NCBI GenBank assembly: GCA_902362595.1 | Contig: CABIXF010000001.1 | Span: forward strand, 127,714-191,713 | Source: Bacteroidaceae bacterium | GTDB taxonomy: Bacteria; Bacteroidota; Bacteroidia; Bacteroidales; Bacteroidaceae | DNA: 64,000 nt | Reading direction: 5' to 3' | Part shown: in pieces, positions 9,352-19,822 of the stretch | Position numbering within the stretch: the stretch's first letter is position 1 | How the letters are laid out: every line of letters begins with the position of its first letter | Position numbers and translations under genes: made by a program | The notes under the pieces: generated by a model | Database searches by the model: none | What the model saw: only the letters and a program-made list of their open reading frames with translations | Told to the model about the DNA's origin: nothing

Positions 9352-12300
9352 ATGAAAGGTAGTTTTTTTATTAATTGGTTGTCTGCATTATGCATTTTTG
9401 CAGTTTCTGGGCCTTTGGGAGCTCAGGTGGTAAAGCATGAACGGCTACTTTCCTTTGAGGAGGGAGTGCCACAGGAACTTTCTGGAAGCAACTCGAAGTT
9501 GTCAATCACTGAGGAGCATTACAAGGATGGCACGCATTCCCTGCGATGGACGTATGAGCCGGGAGCAGTGCTTTCCTTGAAGAAGGATTTGAAGTTTGAA
9601 CCGAAAGATCCTACGGGAAAGGATACCTATTTGTCTGCTTTTATTGTATGGGTGTATAATGAAAAAGCCATTGATAAAAAAATTACCTTTCAGTTTCTGA
9701 AAGATGGGAAGGTGTGTACGTCTTTCCCGTTTGGCATCAACTTTACCGGATGGCGTGCAGCATGGGTGTGCTATGAGCGCGACATGGAAGGGACACCGGA
9801 AGAAGGGATGAACGAACTGCGCGTGGTGGCGCCGGATGTGAAAGGAGAACTGTTCATTGACCATTTGATTCCGGCCAGCAAGGTGGATGCCCGTCAGCAG
9901 GCGGCTGATGTGCAGGTACCTTTTGTGCACAAAGGTACTACGAATCACTGGCTGGTGATTTATCCGCATTCGTTGTGGAAATCCGACCTGCCTTTGGTAC
10001 CGGTGTCTGAGAAAGAACTTCAGGACATGCACTTGATGGAGAAGCGCTACCGGGACATGATTTATACGCCGGGCAAACTTTCCCAAAAACAGATTGACAA
10101 TATCCGTCGTAAATACGAGGCTTATCACATTGTATATAAGAATGGAAAGGTGAGTGGACTTCCTATCTTTATGGTGCGTCAGTCGGAAGCTTACGAGCGA
10201 ATGATTCCACACTGGGACAAGGATATGTTTACTAAACTGGGCATGGAGATGAAGGCCTATTTTGACCTGATGAAAGCCATTGCCGTGGCGTATCATAACG
10301 CACAGGATGCGGAGGTAAAGCAGGAAATGCGTCAGAAATTCATGGCCATGTACGCCCACATTACCGACCAGGGAGTAGCCTACGGGAGCTGCTGGGGTAA
10401 TATTCATCATTACGGATACAGCGTGCGCAACTTGTATATCTCTTATTTCCTGATGAAAGACGTGTTGCGGGAAGAAAACCGTCTGGCAGAAGCGGAAGCG
10501 ACCATGCGCTGGTATGCCATCACGAACGAGGTATATGCCAAACCGACCGGAAACGGTATTGACATGGATTCATTTAATACCCAGACTTCCGGACGGATTG
10601 CCAGTATCCTGATGATGGAAGATACGCCGGAAAAGTTGCGCTACCTGCGTTCTTTTTCCCGCTGGATTGATTATGGATGTCGGCCGGCACCGGGATTGGC
10701 AGGGGCGTTCAAGAGTGACGGGGCTGCTTTCCATCACCGGAACAATTATCCGGCCTACGCGGTAGGAGGACTGGACGGAGCGACCAATATGATTTACCTG
10801 ATGAGCGGAACGACCTTTGCGGTATCGGAACTGGCGCATCAGACGGTAAAGAATGTGTTGCTGGCCATGCGTTTCTATTGCAACCAGCAACAGTTTCCTT
10901 TGTCCATGTCGGGACGTCATCCCAACGGAAAAGGGAAACTGATTCCGGTGCAATATGCCATGATGGCGATTTCGGGTACTCCGGACGGAAAAGAAAAATA
11001 CGATGCAGAGATGGCGGCAGCTTACCTTCGACTGGTGAGAGAGCCTGTAAAACCCGGAGTGAATGAACCGGATTATTTGCCGCAGGCACCGGCCGGACTG
11101 GAACGAAAACTGGAAAAGAAATTGCTGAAGGCAGGCTTTGCGCCGGAAAAAGACCCGCAAGGAAATTTGGCGTTGGGATACGGCTGTGTGTCTGTACAGC
11201 GTCGGAGCAACTGGGCGGCAGTCGTACGTGGTTTTTCTCGTTATTTTTGGGATGCCGAGCATTACCTGGATGCGAATTTCTACGGACGTTATCTGGGTTA
11301 TGGCAGCATGCAGGTGCTGACGGCCCGACCGGGAGAAAGAGTGACCTTTACGACCAGTGGGTGGCAGGAAAACGGCTTCGATTGGAACCGGATTCCGGGT
11401 GTTACTTCCATTCATCTGCCGTTTGACCAGTTGCGTGCCCGGGTATTGAACGTGGATGCTTTCTCAGGCATGGAAGAAATGCTGTATTCAGATGAAGCAT
11501 TTGCGGGAGGACTTTCGCAAGAGCACGAGAATGGCAATTTTGGCATGAAGTTGCATGAACATGACAAGTACAACGGCTCACACCGTGCGTGGATATCCTA
11601 TCATTTCTTTGGAAATACGATTGTGGCCTTGGGTTCAGACATAGAAAACCTCAATCAGGAGTATCCAACTGAAACTACGGTGTTCCAGTTGGCTGCCATT
11701 ACGCCAGAAGAAAAGGCTTACTGGAATAAATGGACCGACAACGGTCATACGTATCTGGCTCCGAATGGAATCGGTTATTATGTACCTGGAAAGGCTTCGT
11801 TTGAAAAGCATTTCCCGCAAGTTACAGTGGGAGAACGCAGTGTGAAACCAACGTCGGGCGATTGGGTTTCGCTGGTATTCAATCATGGAAAAGCCCCGAA
11901 AGGAACTTCGTATGAATATGCCGTATTGCCTCAGACGGATGAGGCGGCCTTGACGCAGTTTGCCAAGCACCCTACTTATCGAGTGCTTCAGAAAGACCGG
12001 AACGCGCATATCGTAACTTCCAAAGCCGAGCATCTGACTTCTTATGTTTTGTTTGAAACGCCTCAGAAGAGTTTGCCGGGAGATTTTATCGAGAAAGCAG
12101 ACACTTCCTGTCTGGCCATGGTGAAACAGGTGGATAAGAAGAAACTGGTGTTGACGGTGGCTCAGCCGGATATGGCTTTTTATCGTGGCCCCAGCGATGA
12201 GGCTTTTGACGAGAATGGCAAGCGAATAGAACGCAGCATTTATTCTCGTCCTTGGATTGACAACGAGAGTCAGGAAATCCCGGTCACCCTCACTTTGAAA

Positions 12301-12420
12301 GGAAAATGGAACGTGACTCCTCATCCGGCTGTGGAAGTGCTGAAGGCTGATAAGAAACAGACCGTGTTACGGTTTACGTGCCGGGAAGGAAAAAGCTACG
12401 ATGTACAGTTGAGTAAATAG
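9352..12420 (+). CDS. Polysaccharide lyase family 8, chondroitin sulfate ABC lyase-like
   Basis: A 1022-residue secreted lyase expected to cleave chondroitin/dermatan sulfate (or hyaluronan) by beta-elimination. Residues 1-24 are a signal peptide (…GPLGAQ). A beta-sandwich N-terminal domain is followed by the alpha-toroid catalytic domain and a C-terminal beta-sandwich. By alignment to Proteus chondroitinase ABC I, His462 (in HHRNNYPAY) fits His501, Tyr469 fits Tyr508, and Arg522 (in SGRHP) fits Arg560. The spacings of 7 and 60 residues match closely. Glu636 may be the fourth residue. No SusC/D, sulfatase or GH88 gene lies beside it, so it is an orphan enzyme. Own promoter upstream, strong terminator downstream. 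Confidence 0.88.
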   Translation: MKGSFFINWLSALCIFAVSGPLGAQVVKHERLLSFEEGVPQELSGSNSKLSITEEHYKDGTHSLRWTYEPGAVLSLKKDLKFEPKDPTGKDTYLSAFIVWVYNEKAIDKKITFQFLKDGKVCTSFPFGINFTGWRAAWVCYERDMEGTPEEGMNELRVVAPDVKGELFIDHLIPASKVDARQQAADVQVPFVHKGTTNHWLVIYPHSLWKSDLPLVPVSEKELQDMHLMEKRYRDMIYTPGKLSQKQIDNIRRKYEAYHIVYKNGKVSGLPIFMVRQSEAYERMIPHWDKDMFTKLGMEMKAYFDLMKAIAVAYHNAQDAEVKQEMRQKFMAMYAHITDQGVAYGSCWGNIHHYGYSVRNLYISYFLMKDVLREENRLAEAEATMRWYAITNEVYAKPTGNGIDMDSFNTQTSGRIASILMMEDTPEKLRYLRSFSRWIDYGCRPAPGLAGAFKSDGAAFHHRNNYPAYAVGGLDGATNMIYLMSGTTFAVSELAHQTVKNVLLAMRFYCNQQQFPLSMSGRHPNGKGKLIPVQYAMMAISGTPDGKEKYDAEMAAAYLRLVREPVKPGVNEPDYLPQAPAGLERKLEKKLLKAGFAPEKDPQGNLALGYGCVSVQRRSNWAAVVRGFSRYFWDAEHYLDANFYGRYLGYGSMQVLTARPGERVTFTTSGWQENGFDWNRIPGVTSIHLPFDQLRARVLNVDAFSGMEEMLYSDEAFAGGLSQEHENGNFGMKLHEHDKYNGSHRAWISYHFFGNTIVALGSDIENLNQEYPTETTVFQLAAITPEEKAYWNKWTDNGHTYLAPNGIGYYVPGKASFEKHFPQVTVGERSVKPTSGDWVSLVFNHGKAPKGTSYEYAVLPQTDEAALTQFAKHPTYRVLQKDRNAHIVTSKAEHLTSYVLFETPQKSLPGDFIEKADTSCLAMVKQVDKKKLVLTVAQPDMAFYRGPSDEAFDENGKRIERSIYSRPWIDNESQEIPVTLTLKGKWNVTPHPAVEVLKADKKQTVLRFTCREGKSYDVQLSK

Positions 12421-12450
12421 AATGTGGATGTAAGCAAAGAATAAAACCAA

Positions 12451-12493
12451 ACAAGCAAGCCGGAGTGCATAAAGAGCGCCCCGGCTTGCTTGT
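12451..12493. terminator. Strong hairpin terminator between convergent PL8 lyase and nadK genes
   Basis: A perfect 13-bp stem (ACAAGCAAGCCGG 12451-12463 with CCGGCTTGCTTGT 12481-12493) with a 17-nt loop. It lies between two convergent genes and probably stops both transcripts, although no long T-run follows. Confidence 0.7.
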
Positions 12494-12520
12494 GTATCGT
12501 GGTTATGCAATCAATTTTTT

Positions 12521-13396
12521 CTAAATACGGGTATCGGCTCCCCACATCATTTTCTCGCGCAGGGTGTTGAAGAAAGAGTGATGGCAGCGTTTCACAATGC
12601 GGATGAAATGTTCACCCCGTCGGATGGTCAGTTGGCTACCTTCGCGGAAGGTTTCACTGCGGCCGTCGATGGCAATCAGAAAATTGTGACTGCGGCTTTC
12701 CACTTCCAGGGTGATTTCCCAGTCATCCCGAATCACGATGGGGCGTACGTTGAGGCTGTGCGGGGCTACGGCGGTCAGGCTGATGGTTCCGCTTTGAGGA
12801 ACCAGAATCGGGCCACCCACACTGAGGGAGTATCCCGTGGATCCCGTTGGAGTGGCAATGATCAGTCCATCGGCCTGATACACATTCAGTAATTCCCCGT
12901 TGACGTATGCGCGAATGGAAATCATGGAAGAACTGTCAAGTTTCAGGATGGCAATTTCATTCAGTCCGTAGGGATACCCTTTCAGTACCTGGCCGTTGCT
13001 GGTCAGTTTCAAGACCCTTCGCGGTTCGGCCAAGTACATTCCTTGGTGGATTTCTTCGAAGGTCTCTTCCATCTGGTCGGGGGTAATATCGGCCAAAAAT
13101 CCCAAGCGGCCGGTGTTGATACCCAATATGGGAATTTCTTTGTTCCCTACTAAGCTGGCAGTTTTCAGAAACGTACCGTCTCCTCCGATGCTGAGCGCCA
13201 TGTCGGCAGTAAAGTCATCGTGCCCGTTGAAGATTTCCAAACCGGTTAAATCCGCGCTCGTATGCAGACGCAGAAACTCGTAGAATTCACGGTGAATGCA
13301 AATGTGTGCTTCCTTCCGGCGAAGGATTTCCAGCAAATGGGTCACGTGAGCTGATTTATGTTCCTGATACGTATTTCCAAAGAGGGCGAATTTCAT
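12521..13396 (-). CDS. nadK: NAD kinase
   Basis: A 291-residue cytoplasmic enzyme that phosphorylates NAD to NADP using ATP or polyphosphate. The [10 protein letters not shown] motif, the [11 protein letters not shown] segment and [16 protein letters not shown] are diagnostic of the family. The ATG at 13396 starts [14 protein letters not shown], the typical Bacteroidetes N-terminus; an in-frame extension to 13447 is less likely. It is divergent from pdxJ, with face-to-face promoters in the 119-bp gap. The C-terminus ([16 protein letters not shown]) is family-like and complete. Confidence 0.96.
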   Translation of the reverse strand: MKFALFGNTYQEHKSAHVTHLLEILRRKEAHICIHREFYEFLRLHTSADLTGLEIFNGHDDFTADMALSIGGDGTFLKTASLVGNKEIPILGINTGRLGFLADITPDQMEETFEEIHQGMYLAEPRRVLKLTSNGQVLKGYPYGLNEIAILKLDSSSMISIRAYVNGELLNVYQADGLIIATPTGSTGYSLSVGGPILVPQSGTISLTAVAPHSLNVRPIVIRDDWEITLEVESRSHNFLIAIDGRSETFREGSQLTIRRGEHFIRIVKRCHHSFFNTLREKMMWGADTRI

Positions 13397-13470
13397 CTTC
13401 CGCTGCATATAGGGTGGTTTTTTATCAATCTTTTTAAGAATAAACATGGCAAGTTTCTCGTAAAACCTGC

Positions 13471-13499
13471 TAACTTTGCACGTTGTTGACGCAAAGATA
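13471..13499. promoter_or_regulatory. Face-to-face -7 elements of divergent pdxJ (+) and nadK (-)
   Basis: TAACTTTG at 13471-13478 (plus strand) and TATCTTTG at 13499-13492 (minus strand) are both perfect TAnnTTTG matches. They point toward each other and are only 13 bp apart. Both predicted transcription starts fall near 13485, so initiation at one should hinder the other. Each transcript then continues to its own gene (leaders of about 31 nt for pdxJ and 89 nt for nadK). Confidence 0.6.
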
Positions 13500-13515
13500 T
13501 AAAAAATCGTGCAAT

Positions 13516-14229
13516 ATGACTAAATTAAGTGTGAATATAAATAAGGTGGCTACGCTTCGAAATGCACGAGGCGGAAACAACCCTGATGTAGAGAAAGTAG
13601 CACTGGACTGCGAGCAGTTTGGGGCGGAAGGTATTACGGTTCATCCACGTCCGGATGAACGGCATATCCGTTATGCCGATGTGTATGCCTTGCGCCCGGT
13701 GTTGAAAACCGAATTTAATATCGAAGGATATCCCTCGAAGGAGTTCGTCGATTTGGTGTTGAGGGTGAAACCCACTCAGGTTACTTTGGTCCCGGATGCG
13801 CCAGACCAGATTACTTCTAATTGTGGATGGGATACCAAAACGCATCAGTCTTTCCTTACCGAGCTGATGGATACATTCGGAGAAGCGGGTATACGTACTT
13901 CTATCTTTGTGGGAACGGATCTGGAAATGATTGAATATGCGGCTAAGACAGGTGCAGACCGAGTTGAGTTGTATACGGAACCTTATGCCTCTCTTTATCC
14001 TCAAAATCCGGAAGCAGCGGTTGCTCCTTTTGTAGCGGCTGCCGACCGTGTGCACAAGTTGGGTATGGGGTTGAATGCAGGACACGATTTGAGCCTGGTG
14101 AATCTGAAATATTTTCACGAACATATACCTTGGTTGGATGAAGTCTCTATCGGTCATGCCTTGATATGCGATGCACTGTATTTAGGATTGAAGAAAACCA
14201 TTGAAGAATATAAAAATTGCCTTCGTTAA
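13516..14229 (+). CDS. pdxJ: Pyridoxine 5'-phosphate synthase
   Basis: A 237-residue TIM-barrel enzyme that condenses 1-deoxy-D-xylulose 5-phosphate with 3-amino-2-oxopropyl phosphate, the last ring-forming step of vitamin B6 synthesis. The N-terminus ([16 protein letters not shown]), [14 protein letters not shown] and the C-terminal [11 protein letters not shown] and [13 protein letters not shown] are family signatures. The ATG at 13516 gives the standard start. It is the first gene of a long rightward operon; exbB begins 3 bp after its stop. Its substrate comes from the same deoxyxylulose phosphate pool that feeds dxr and ispD elsewhere in the window. Confidence 0.96.
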   Translation: MTKLSVNINKVATLRNARGGNNPDVEKVALDCEQFGAEGITVHPRPDERHIRYADVYALRPVLKTEFNIEGYPSKEFVDLVLRVKPTQVTLVPDAPDQITSNCGWDTKTHQSFLTELMDTFGEAGIRTSIFVGTDLEMIEYAAKTGADRVELYTEPYASLYPQNPEAAVAPFVAAADRVHKLGMGLNAGHDLSLVNLKYFHEHIPWLDEVSIGHALICDALYLGLKKTIEEYKNCLR

Positions 14230-14232
14230 ATT

Positions 14233-14952
14233 ATGATGACATTAACTTTACTGGCTGCCGCTCAGGCTGTAGCCGACACAATGGCCGGAGCAAATCCGGT
14301 ACTGACTCCGGTTTCTTCCGGTGAGCCACAGATGAATCTTTGGGACATGGCCTGCAAGGGAGGCTGGATTATGATTGTACTGGCTGTGATGTCGGTAATT
14401 GCTTTCTATATTTTCTTTGAACGGGCAGTAGCCATCCGTAAGGCGGGAAAGGATGATCCTTTGTTTATGGACCGCATCCGCGACTACATCAAGTCGGGCG
14501 AAATCAAGTCGGCCATCAACTATTGCCGCATTACGAACACTCCTTCGGCCCGCATGATTGAGAAGGGAATTACCCGTATGGGCCGTCCGGTAGCCGATGT
14601 GCAGGCCGCCATTGAAAATACTGGAAACATTGAAGTGGCCAAGCTGGAAAACGGCTTGTCTATCATGGCTACCATTTCGAGCGGGGCACCGATGTTGGGA
14701 TTCCTCGGAACGGTGACTGGTATGGTGCGTGCCTTTTGGAACATGGCCAATGCGGGCAACAACATCGACATCACTTTGTTGTCGAGCGGTATTTACGAAG
14801 CCATGATTACGACGGTGGGCGGATTGGTGGTCGGCATTGCCACGATGTTTGCCTACAACCATCTGGTGTACCGTGTGGACAAGGTGGTGAGTCAGATGGA
14901 AGCACGCACACTGGCTTTCATGGACTTGTTGAATGAACCGACTGAAAAATAA
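14233..14952 (+). CDS. exbB: ExbB/TolQ/MotA-family proton channel subunit
   Basis: A 239-residue inner-membrane protein with three predicted membrane segments (about 40-62, 145-165 and 180-205). Together with ExbD and TonB it converts proton motive force into energy for outer-membrane receptors. The region GAPMLGFLGTVTGMVRAFWNM is the conserved ExbB/MotA channel motif. The following genes are exbD and tonB, making a complete module. Translation may begin at either of the two adjacent ATGs (14233 or 14236). The receptors in this window that would need it are the XusA-like protein and the SusC. Confidence 0.94.
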   Translation: MMTLTLLAAAQAVADTMAGANPVLTPVSSGEPQMNLWDMACKGGWIMIVLAVMSVIAFYIFFERAVAIRKAGKDDPLFMDRIRDYIKSGEIKSAINYCRITNTPSARMIEKGITRMGRPVADVQAAIENTGNIEVAKLENGLSIMATISSGAPMLGFLGTVTGMVRAFWNMANAGNNIDITLLSSGIYEAMITTVGGLVVGIATMFAYNHLVYRVDKVVSQMEARTLAFMDLLNEPTEK

Positions 14953-14958
14953 ACGCGT

Positions 14959-15375
14959 ATGGCATTAAAGAGAAGACAGAAAATATCACCCAGCTTCAGC
15001 ATGTCGTCTATGACCGACCTGATTTTCCTGCTGCTGATATTTTTTATGATTACTTCTACCATGGTATCGCCGAATGCCATCAAGGTGCTTCTGCCTCAAG
15101 GTTCGGAGCAGACTTCGGCCAAACCTATGGCGCGGGTGATCATTGACAAAGACCTGAACTATTATGGTGCTTTCGGCAACGAGGATGAAATGCCGCTGGC
15201 CATCGATGAGGTGGCTGCGTTTCTTCAGGAATGTGCCCGGAAAGAACCGGAAATGTATGTAGCCCTGTATGCCGACGAGTCCATTCCGTATCGTGAAATC
15301 GTTCGGGTGCTGAATATTGCGAACGAGAATCATTTTAAGATGGTCTTGGCAACTCGCCGTCCGGATAAAAACTAA
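14959..15375 (+). CDS. exbD: ExbD/TolR-family biopolymer transport protein
   Basis: A 138-residue protein with one N-terminal membrane helix (residues about 17-37, MTDLIFLLLIFFMITS) and a periplasmic domain. Asp20 in the helix is the expected proton-carrying residue of ExbD. It starts 6 bp after exbB and lies before tonB. The periplasmic part (VIIDKDLNYYG, ALYADESIPYREIVRVLNIAN) is typical of Bacteroidetes ExbD. A complete member of the Ton energy module. Confidence 0.94.
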   Translation: MALKRRQKISPSFSMSSMTDLIFLLLIFFMITSTMVSPNAIKVLLPQGSEQTSAKPMARVIIDKDLNYYGAFGNEDEMPLAIDEVAAFLQECARKEPEMYVALYADESIPYREIVRVLNIANENHFKMVLATRRPDKN

Positions 15376-15383
15376 AAAGCAGA

Positions 15384-16229
15384 GTGACGTTGAAAAAAAA
15401 TAAGGTAATCGGAATTGTATGTACGGTGGTTTTGCACCTGCTGGTGTTGCTGCTGCTGTTTTTCCTGAAGCTGACCGTGCCGGCAGAGCAGGAAGAGGGC
15501 GGTGTGCCCGTGATGCTGGGCAACACGGAACTGGCAGAAGGGGAAGCCGACCCTTATACCTTGACTGAGGTGGACATGATGCCGTCGGAAGAACCATCCT
15601 CTTCTCAAGAGGCTGCTGAGGCACCCGCCGTGGAGCAACCGATGATTACGCAGCAGGATGAACCTTCCTTGCAGGTGAAAAAGGAAACCCCGAAAAAAGA
15701 AACACCCAAGAAGGAGCAGCCGAAGAAAACGCCAGTGAAGACCGAAACGCAGACTGTGAACAAGCCTAAGGAGAAGACCGAGGCAGAGAAACGGGCCGAA
15801 GCAGAAAAGGCTGCGGCACAGGCGGCTGCCAACAAGATAGCCGGTGCTTTTGGAAAGGGTTCCCAGATGGGAAGTAAAGGCAATGCCTCCGGTGCCGGTT
15901 TGCAGGGAAGTCCTACCGGAAATTCCTCCACTGGAAAGACGAGTGGGGTAGGCGGTTATGGTACTTTCGATTTGAACGGTCGTTCGCTGGGCAGCGGAAA
16001 CCTTCCGGTGCCGGTGTACAACGTACAGGATGAGGGTCGCGTGGTGGTGACTATCGTGGTAAATCCCGCAGGACAGGTCATCAGTACCAGTATCAATAAG
16101 CGAACGAACACGGTAAATCCGGCATTGCGGAGAGCAGCGGAAGAAGCGGCCCGAAAAGCCCGCTTCAATGCGGTGGATGGGGTGAACAACCAGAGTGGTA
16201 CCATCACCTATTATTTTAAATTGAGATAA
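15384..16229 (+). CDS. tonB: TonB-like energy transducer
   Basis: A 281-residue protein that links ExbB-ExbD to outer-membrane receptors. One membrane helix (about 8-30, VIGIVCTVVLHLLVLLLLFF) is followed by an acidic stretch, then a Lys/Glu/Pro-rich spacer with repeated ETPKKE units (about 92-110) and an Ala-rich coiled region. A Gly-rich linker leads to a C-terminal TonB domain (GRVVVTIVVNPAGQVISTSI … TITYYFKLR). There is no ATG at the N-terminus: GTG at 15384 or TTG at 15390 must be used, 8 or 14 bp after exbD. The non-ATG start may keep TonB levels below those of ExbB and ExbD. Confidence 0.9.
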   Translation: MTLKKNKVIGIVCTVVLHLLVLLLLFFLKLTVPAEQEEGGVPVMLGNTELAEGEADPYTLTEVDMMPSEEPSSSQEAAEAPAVEQPMITQQDEPSLQVKKETPKKETPKKEQPKKTPVKTETQTVNKPKEKTEAEKRAEAEKAAAQAAANKIAGAFGKGSQMGSKGNASGAGLQGSPTGNSSTGKTSGVGGYGTFDLNGRSLGSGNLPVPVYNVQDEGRVVVTIVVNPAGQVISTSINKRTNTVNPALRRAAEEAARKARFNAVDGVNNQSGTITYYFKLR

Positions 16230-16254
16230 TTTTTAATTCTAAACAGATAGATTT

Positions 16255-16803
16255 ATGAAAGCAGTTTGTATCTTTTTGGCTGAAGGTTTCGAGGAAATGG
16301 AAGCCATGTTCCCGTTGGATATCATGCGTAGAGGCGGATTGAATGTGAAAACCGTGTCTGTAACCGGCAATAAGACCGTGACCAGCTCTCATCAGGTACC
16401 TATTGTAGCCGATATGTTGTTTGAAGACCTGAAAGAGGAAGAAGTGGAAATGATTGTACTTCCCGGAGGACTGCCAGGTGCCACTAACTTGGATGCACAT
16501 GATGGACTGGACAAGCTGATCATGAGTTTTGCTGCTGCCGGAAAACCGCTGGCTGCCATCTGTGCCGCACCGATGGTTTATGGCAAGCGTGGTTTGCTGA
16601 AAGGCAAGAAAGCAACCTGCTATCCGGGCTTCGACAAGTTCCTGGAAGGAGCGGAATATACAGGCAACATGGTCGAAATCGTGGACAATTTCATTTTGGG
16701 TAAAGGTCCGGGTGCCGCACCTGCCTTTGGCTTTGCCATTCTGGAAAAATATGCCGGTGCAGAAAAGACCCTTGAAGTGAAAAAAGGAATGTTGCTGGCA
16801 TAA
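16255..16803 (+). CDS. DJ-1/PfpI family protein (YajL/ThiJ-like)
   Basis: A 182-residue protein of the DJ-1 family, with proposed roles in oxidative stress protection and methylglyoxal or protein deglycation. Cys103 in the [11 protein letters not shown] nucleophile elbow and the acidic residues in GFEEME (13-14) form the conserved active site. It is cytoplasmic, with no signal peptide. It lies between tonB and ispD in the operon and overlaps ispD by one base, which suggests translational coupling. The family is certain; the actual reaction is not. Confidence 0.9.
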   Translation: MKAVCIFLAEGFEEMEAMFPLDIMRRGGLNVKTVSVTGNKTVTSSHQVPIVADMLFEDLKEEEVEMIVLPGGLPGATNLDAHDGLDKLIMSFAAAGKPLAAICAAPMVYGKRGLLKGKKATCYPGFDKFLEGAEYTGNMVEIVDNFILGKGPGAAPAFGFAILEKYAGAEKTLEVKKGMLLA

Positions 16804-17471
16804 TGAAGAAATATGTCATTGTGGTAGCGGGAGGAAAAGGCCTGCGTATGGGGGGAGAGATTCCCAAGCAGTTCATACCGGTAAAAGGGAAACCGGTACT
16901 GATGCGTACGCTGGAGGCTTTTCATGCCTGTGACCCGCAGATTGAACTGATAGTGGTGCTTCCGGTGGAACAGCGTTCCTACTGGGAGCACCTTTGTGCT
17001 GAGTATGGCTTTGCCTTGTCTCATCGGATTGCGGCAGGGGGAGAAACCCGTTTTCATTCCGTGAAAAACGGACTGGCTCTGGTGGAGGAAGACGGAATAG
17101 TCGGAGTACATGACGGGGTTCGTCCTTTCGTCTCTTCTCAAGTGATTGCGGACTGTTATGCGAAGGCCCCCACTCTGCAGGCCGTAGTGCCTGTGACGGA
17201 TGTGGTGGAAACCGTACGTCATCTGTTGCCCGAAGGAGGCAGTGAGACCGTATCGCGCAATGAATACAAGTTGGTGCAGACACCGCAGGTCTTTACGGTG
17301 GAACTGTTGAAACGGGCATACGCACAGGAATACAAGCCTTTCTTTACCGACGATGCTTCGGTGGTGGAAGCATTAGGACAGCCGGTACACCTGGTACTTG
17401 GCAATCGGGAAAATATCAAACTCACCACTCCTTTTGACCTGAAAGTAGCTGAATCTCTTATCGACGACTGA
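16803..17471 (+). CDS. ispD: 2-C-methyl-D-erythritol 4-phosphate cytidylyltransferase
   Basis: A 222-residue cytidylyltransferase, third enzyme of the non-mevalonate isoprenoid pathway: it forms CDP-methylerythritol from CTP and methylerythritol phosphate. The CTP-binding loop [16 protein letters not shown], the HDGVRPFV segment and [13 protein letters not shown] are diagnostic. It overlaps the DJ-1 stop by one base and the recG start by one base (ATGA type), so the three genes are probably translated together. dxr, two steps earlier in the same order of pathway, lies at 52113-53270. Confidence 0.95.
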   Translation: MKKYVIVVAGGKGLRMGGEIPKQFIPVKGKPVLMRTLEAFHACDPQIELIVVLPVEQRSYWEHLCAEYGFALSHRIAAGGETRFHSVKNGLALVEEDGIVGVHDGVRPFVSSQVIADCYAKAPTLQAVVPVTDVVETVRHLLPEGGSETVSRNEYKLVQTPQVFTVELLKRAYAQEYKPFFTDDASVVEALGQPVHLVLGNRENIKLTTPFDLKVAESLIDD

Positions 17472-19570
17472 TGTTTGACTTATCCACACGCGACGTGAAA
17501 TATTTACCGGGGGTAGGACCGCAGCGAGCTGCCCTGCTGAATAAGGAATTGAATATCTATTCCTTACGTGACCTGTTGTATTATTTCCCCTATAAGTATG
17601 TGGACCGCAGCCGTTTGTATTATATTCACGAGATTGACGGCAACATGCCTTATATTCAGTTGCGCGGAAGGATTCTAAGTTTTGAACTGTTCGGTGAAGG
17701 TCGCCAGCGTCGGTTGGTAGGACATTTTACTGACGGTACAGGCGTGGTGGACTTGGTGTGGTTTCAGGGATTGAAGTACATCACTGGAAAGTACAAGGCC
17801 AACGAGGAGTACATCGTGTTCGGAAAGCCGACGGTGTTCAACGGGCGTATCAACGTGGCGCATCCCGACATCGACCCGGCGCAGGAACTCACTCTTTCCA
17901 CCATGGGGCTTCAGCCCTACTACAATACCACGGAAAAGATGAAGCGTACCAGCCTGAATTCGCATGCGCTGGAAAAGCTGATGAAGAATCTGTTTCAGGC
18001 CTTGCAGAAGGAAATCTTTGAGGAGACCCTGAGTCCGTCCTTGATTGCGGCTCACCAGCTGATGCCTTTGACCGATGCATTATATAACATTCATTTTCCG
18101 CAGAATCCAGAACTTCTCCGCAAGGCACAGTATCGGCTGAAATTCGAGGAACTGTTCTATGTGCAGCTTAACATCCTCCGTTACACCAAGGAACGCCGCA
18201 ATAAGTTCCGGGGATTGGTGTTCGAGCATGTAGGCGAGATTTTCAATGCTTTTTATGCCCATCACCTGCCTTTTCAGTTGACGGAGGCTCAGAAACGTGT
18301 CATCAAGGAAATGCGTCGCGACATGGGCAGCGGGCGGCAGATGAACCGGCTGTTGCAGGGAGACGTGGGAAGTGGAAAGACTTTGGTGGCCTTGATGACC
18401 ATGCTGATTGCCTTGGACAACGGATTCCAGGCCTGCATGATGGCTCCTACCGAAATTCTGGCTACCCAGCATTATGAAACTATCCGCCACTTTTTGGAAG
18501 GGATGCCGGTGCGGGTAGAATTGCTGACCGGCAACGTGAAAGGCAAGCGCAGGGAAACGATTCTCCGCGACTTATTAACAGGGGATGTGCATATCTTGAT
18601 TGGGACGCATGCCGTGATTGAGGATACGGTTAACTTTTCTTCGTTGGGACTGGTGGTTATTGACGAACAGCATCGTTTTGGAGTAGCCCAGCGAGCCAAG
18701 CTGTGGGGCAAGAATACCCGTCCTCCCCATGTGCTGGTCATGACGGCCACTCCAATTCCTCGTACGCTGGCCATGACTTTGTATGGCGACCTTGATGTGT
18801 CGGTCATCGACGAATTGCCTCCCGGCAGAAAACCCATCCAGACCATCCATCAGTTTGACAACCGCCGGAAAAGCATGTATGAGTTCATGCGCAAACAGAT
18901 TCAAGAGGGACGTCAGGTGTATATTGTGTATCCGTTGATTCAGGAAAGTGAGAAGATGGACATCAAGAACCTGGAAGAAGGCTATTTGCACATTTGCGAG
19001 GAATTTCCCGAATACGAGGTCAGCAAGGTACACGGCAAAATGAAACCGGCCGAGAAAGAGGAGGAAATGCAACGCTTCCTGGCCAATGAAACCCAGATTA
19101 TGGTGGCCACTACCGTGATTGAAGTAGGGGTGAATGTGCCCAATGCGTCGGTAATGGTCATCGAAAATGCCGAACGTTTCGGACTTTCCCAGCTGCACCA
19201 GCTCCGTGGACGAGTAGGCCGGGGGGCTGACCAGTCGTATTGCATTCTGGTGACTGGATACAAGCTGACAGAAGAAACCCGCAAGCGTATCGAGATTATG
19301 GTGCAGACCAACGACGGCTTTGAGATTGCCGAGGCTGATTTGAAACTGCGTGGTCCCGGTGATTTGGAAGGTACCCAGCAGAGTGGGGTGGCCTTTGACT
19401 TGAAGATTGCCGATATCGCCAAAGACGGGCAGTTGCTGCAATACGTCCGTGGCATTGCCGAACGCCTCTTGGATGACGATCCTGAGGGCATAAAACCGGA
19501 GAACCGGATTGTTTGGCAGCAATTGAAAGAACTCCGGAAGAAGAATGTGAACTGGTCGGTGATATCTTGA
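17471..19570 (+). CDS. recG: ATP-dependent DNA helicase RecG
   Basis: A 699-residue helicase that remodels stalled replication forks and Holliday junctions. The N-terminal wedge/OB domain (about 50-165) is followed by helicase motifs: GDVGSGKT (Walker A), DEQHRFG (motif II), TATPIPRTLAM, VATTVIEVGVNVPNA, and QLRGRVGRG (motif VI). The C-terminal region with DLKLRGPGDLEGTQQSG is typical of RecG. It overlaps ispD by one base and closes the operon that begins at pdxJ. No clear hairpin terminator follows. Confidence 0.96.
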   Translation: MFDLSTRDVKYLPGVGPQRAALLNKELNIYSLRDLLYYFPYKYVDRSRLYYIHEIDGNMPYIQLRGRILSFELFGEGRQRRLVGHFTDGTGVVDLVWFQGLKYITGKYKANEEYIVFGKPTVFNGRINVAHPDIDPAQELTLSTMGLQPYYNTTEKMKRTSLNSHALEKLMKNLFQALQKEIFEETLSPSLIAAHQLMPLTDALYNIHFPQNPELLRKAQYRLKFEELFYVQLNILRYTKERRNKFRGLVFEHVGEIFNAFYAHHLPFQLTEAQKRVIKEMRRDMGSGRQMNRLLQGDVGSGKTLVALMTMLIALDNGFQACMMAPTEILATQHYETIRHFLEGMPVRVELLTGNVKGKRRETILRDLLTGDVHILIGTHAVIEDTVNFSSLGLVVIDEQHRFGVAQRAKLWGKNTRPPHVLVMTATPIPRTLAMTLYGDLDVSVIDELPPGRKPIQTIHQFDNRRKSMYEFMRKQIQEGRQVYIVYPLIQESEKMDIKNLEEGYLHICEEFPEYEVSKVHGKMKPAEKEEEMQRFLANETQIMVATTVIEVGVNVPNASVMVIENAERFGLSQLHQLRGRVGRGADQSYCILVTGYKLTEETRKRIEIMVQTNDGFEIAEADLKLRGPGDLEGTQQSGVAFDLKIADIAKDGQLLQYVRGIAERLLDDDPEGIKPENRIVWQQLKELRKKNVNWSVIS

Positions 19571-19822
19571 TGACAGAGGGACTGCTTTTTCTGTATGTAA
19601 ATCTTAGAATATGAATGCATGGAAAGGCGAATGCCGGAACTTTTGAAATATAAATGCTAGTATCTTGTTCCAAATGATTGATGCTGGAGGTGGAATGTGA
19701 CTTCGTTTTCTGAAGTTCATAAGAAGTTTTGTCGTTATTATTTGTGTTTGTGAGGAAATTTTACGAGGTTTGTAACATATACACCTTTGTTCCCCACACA
19801 ACAGGATAAAACAAGAAATACT

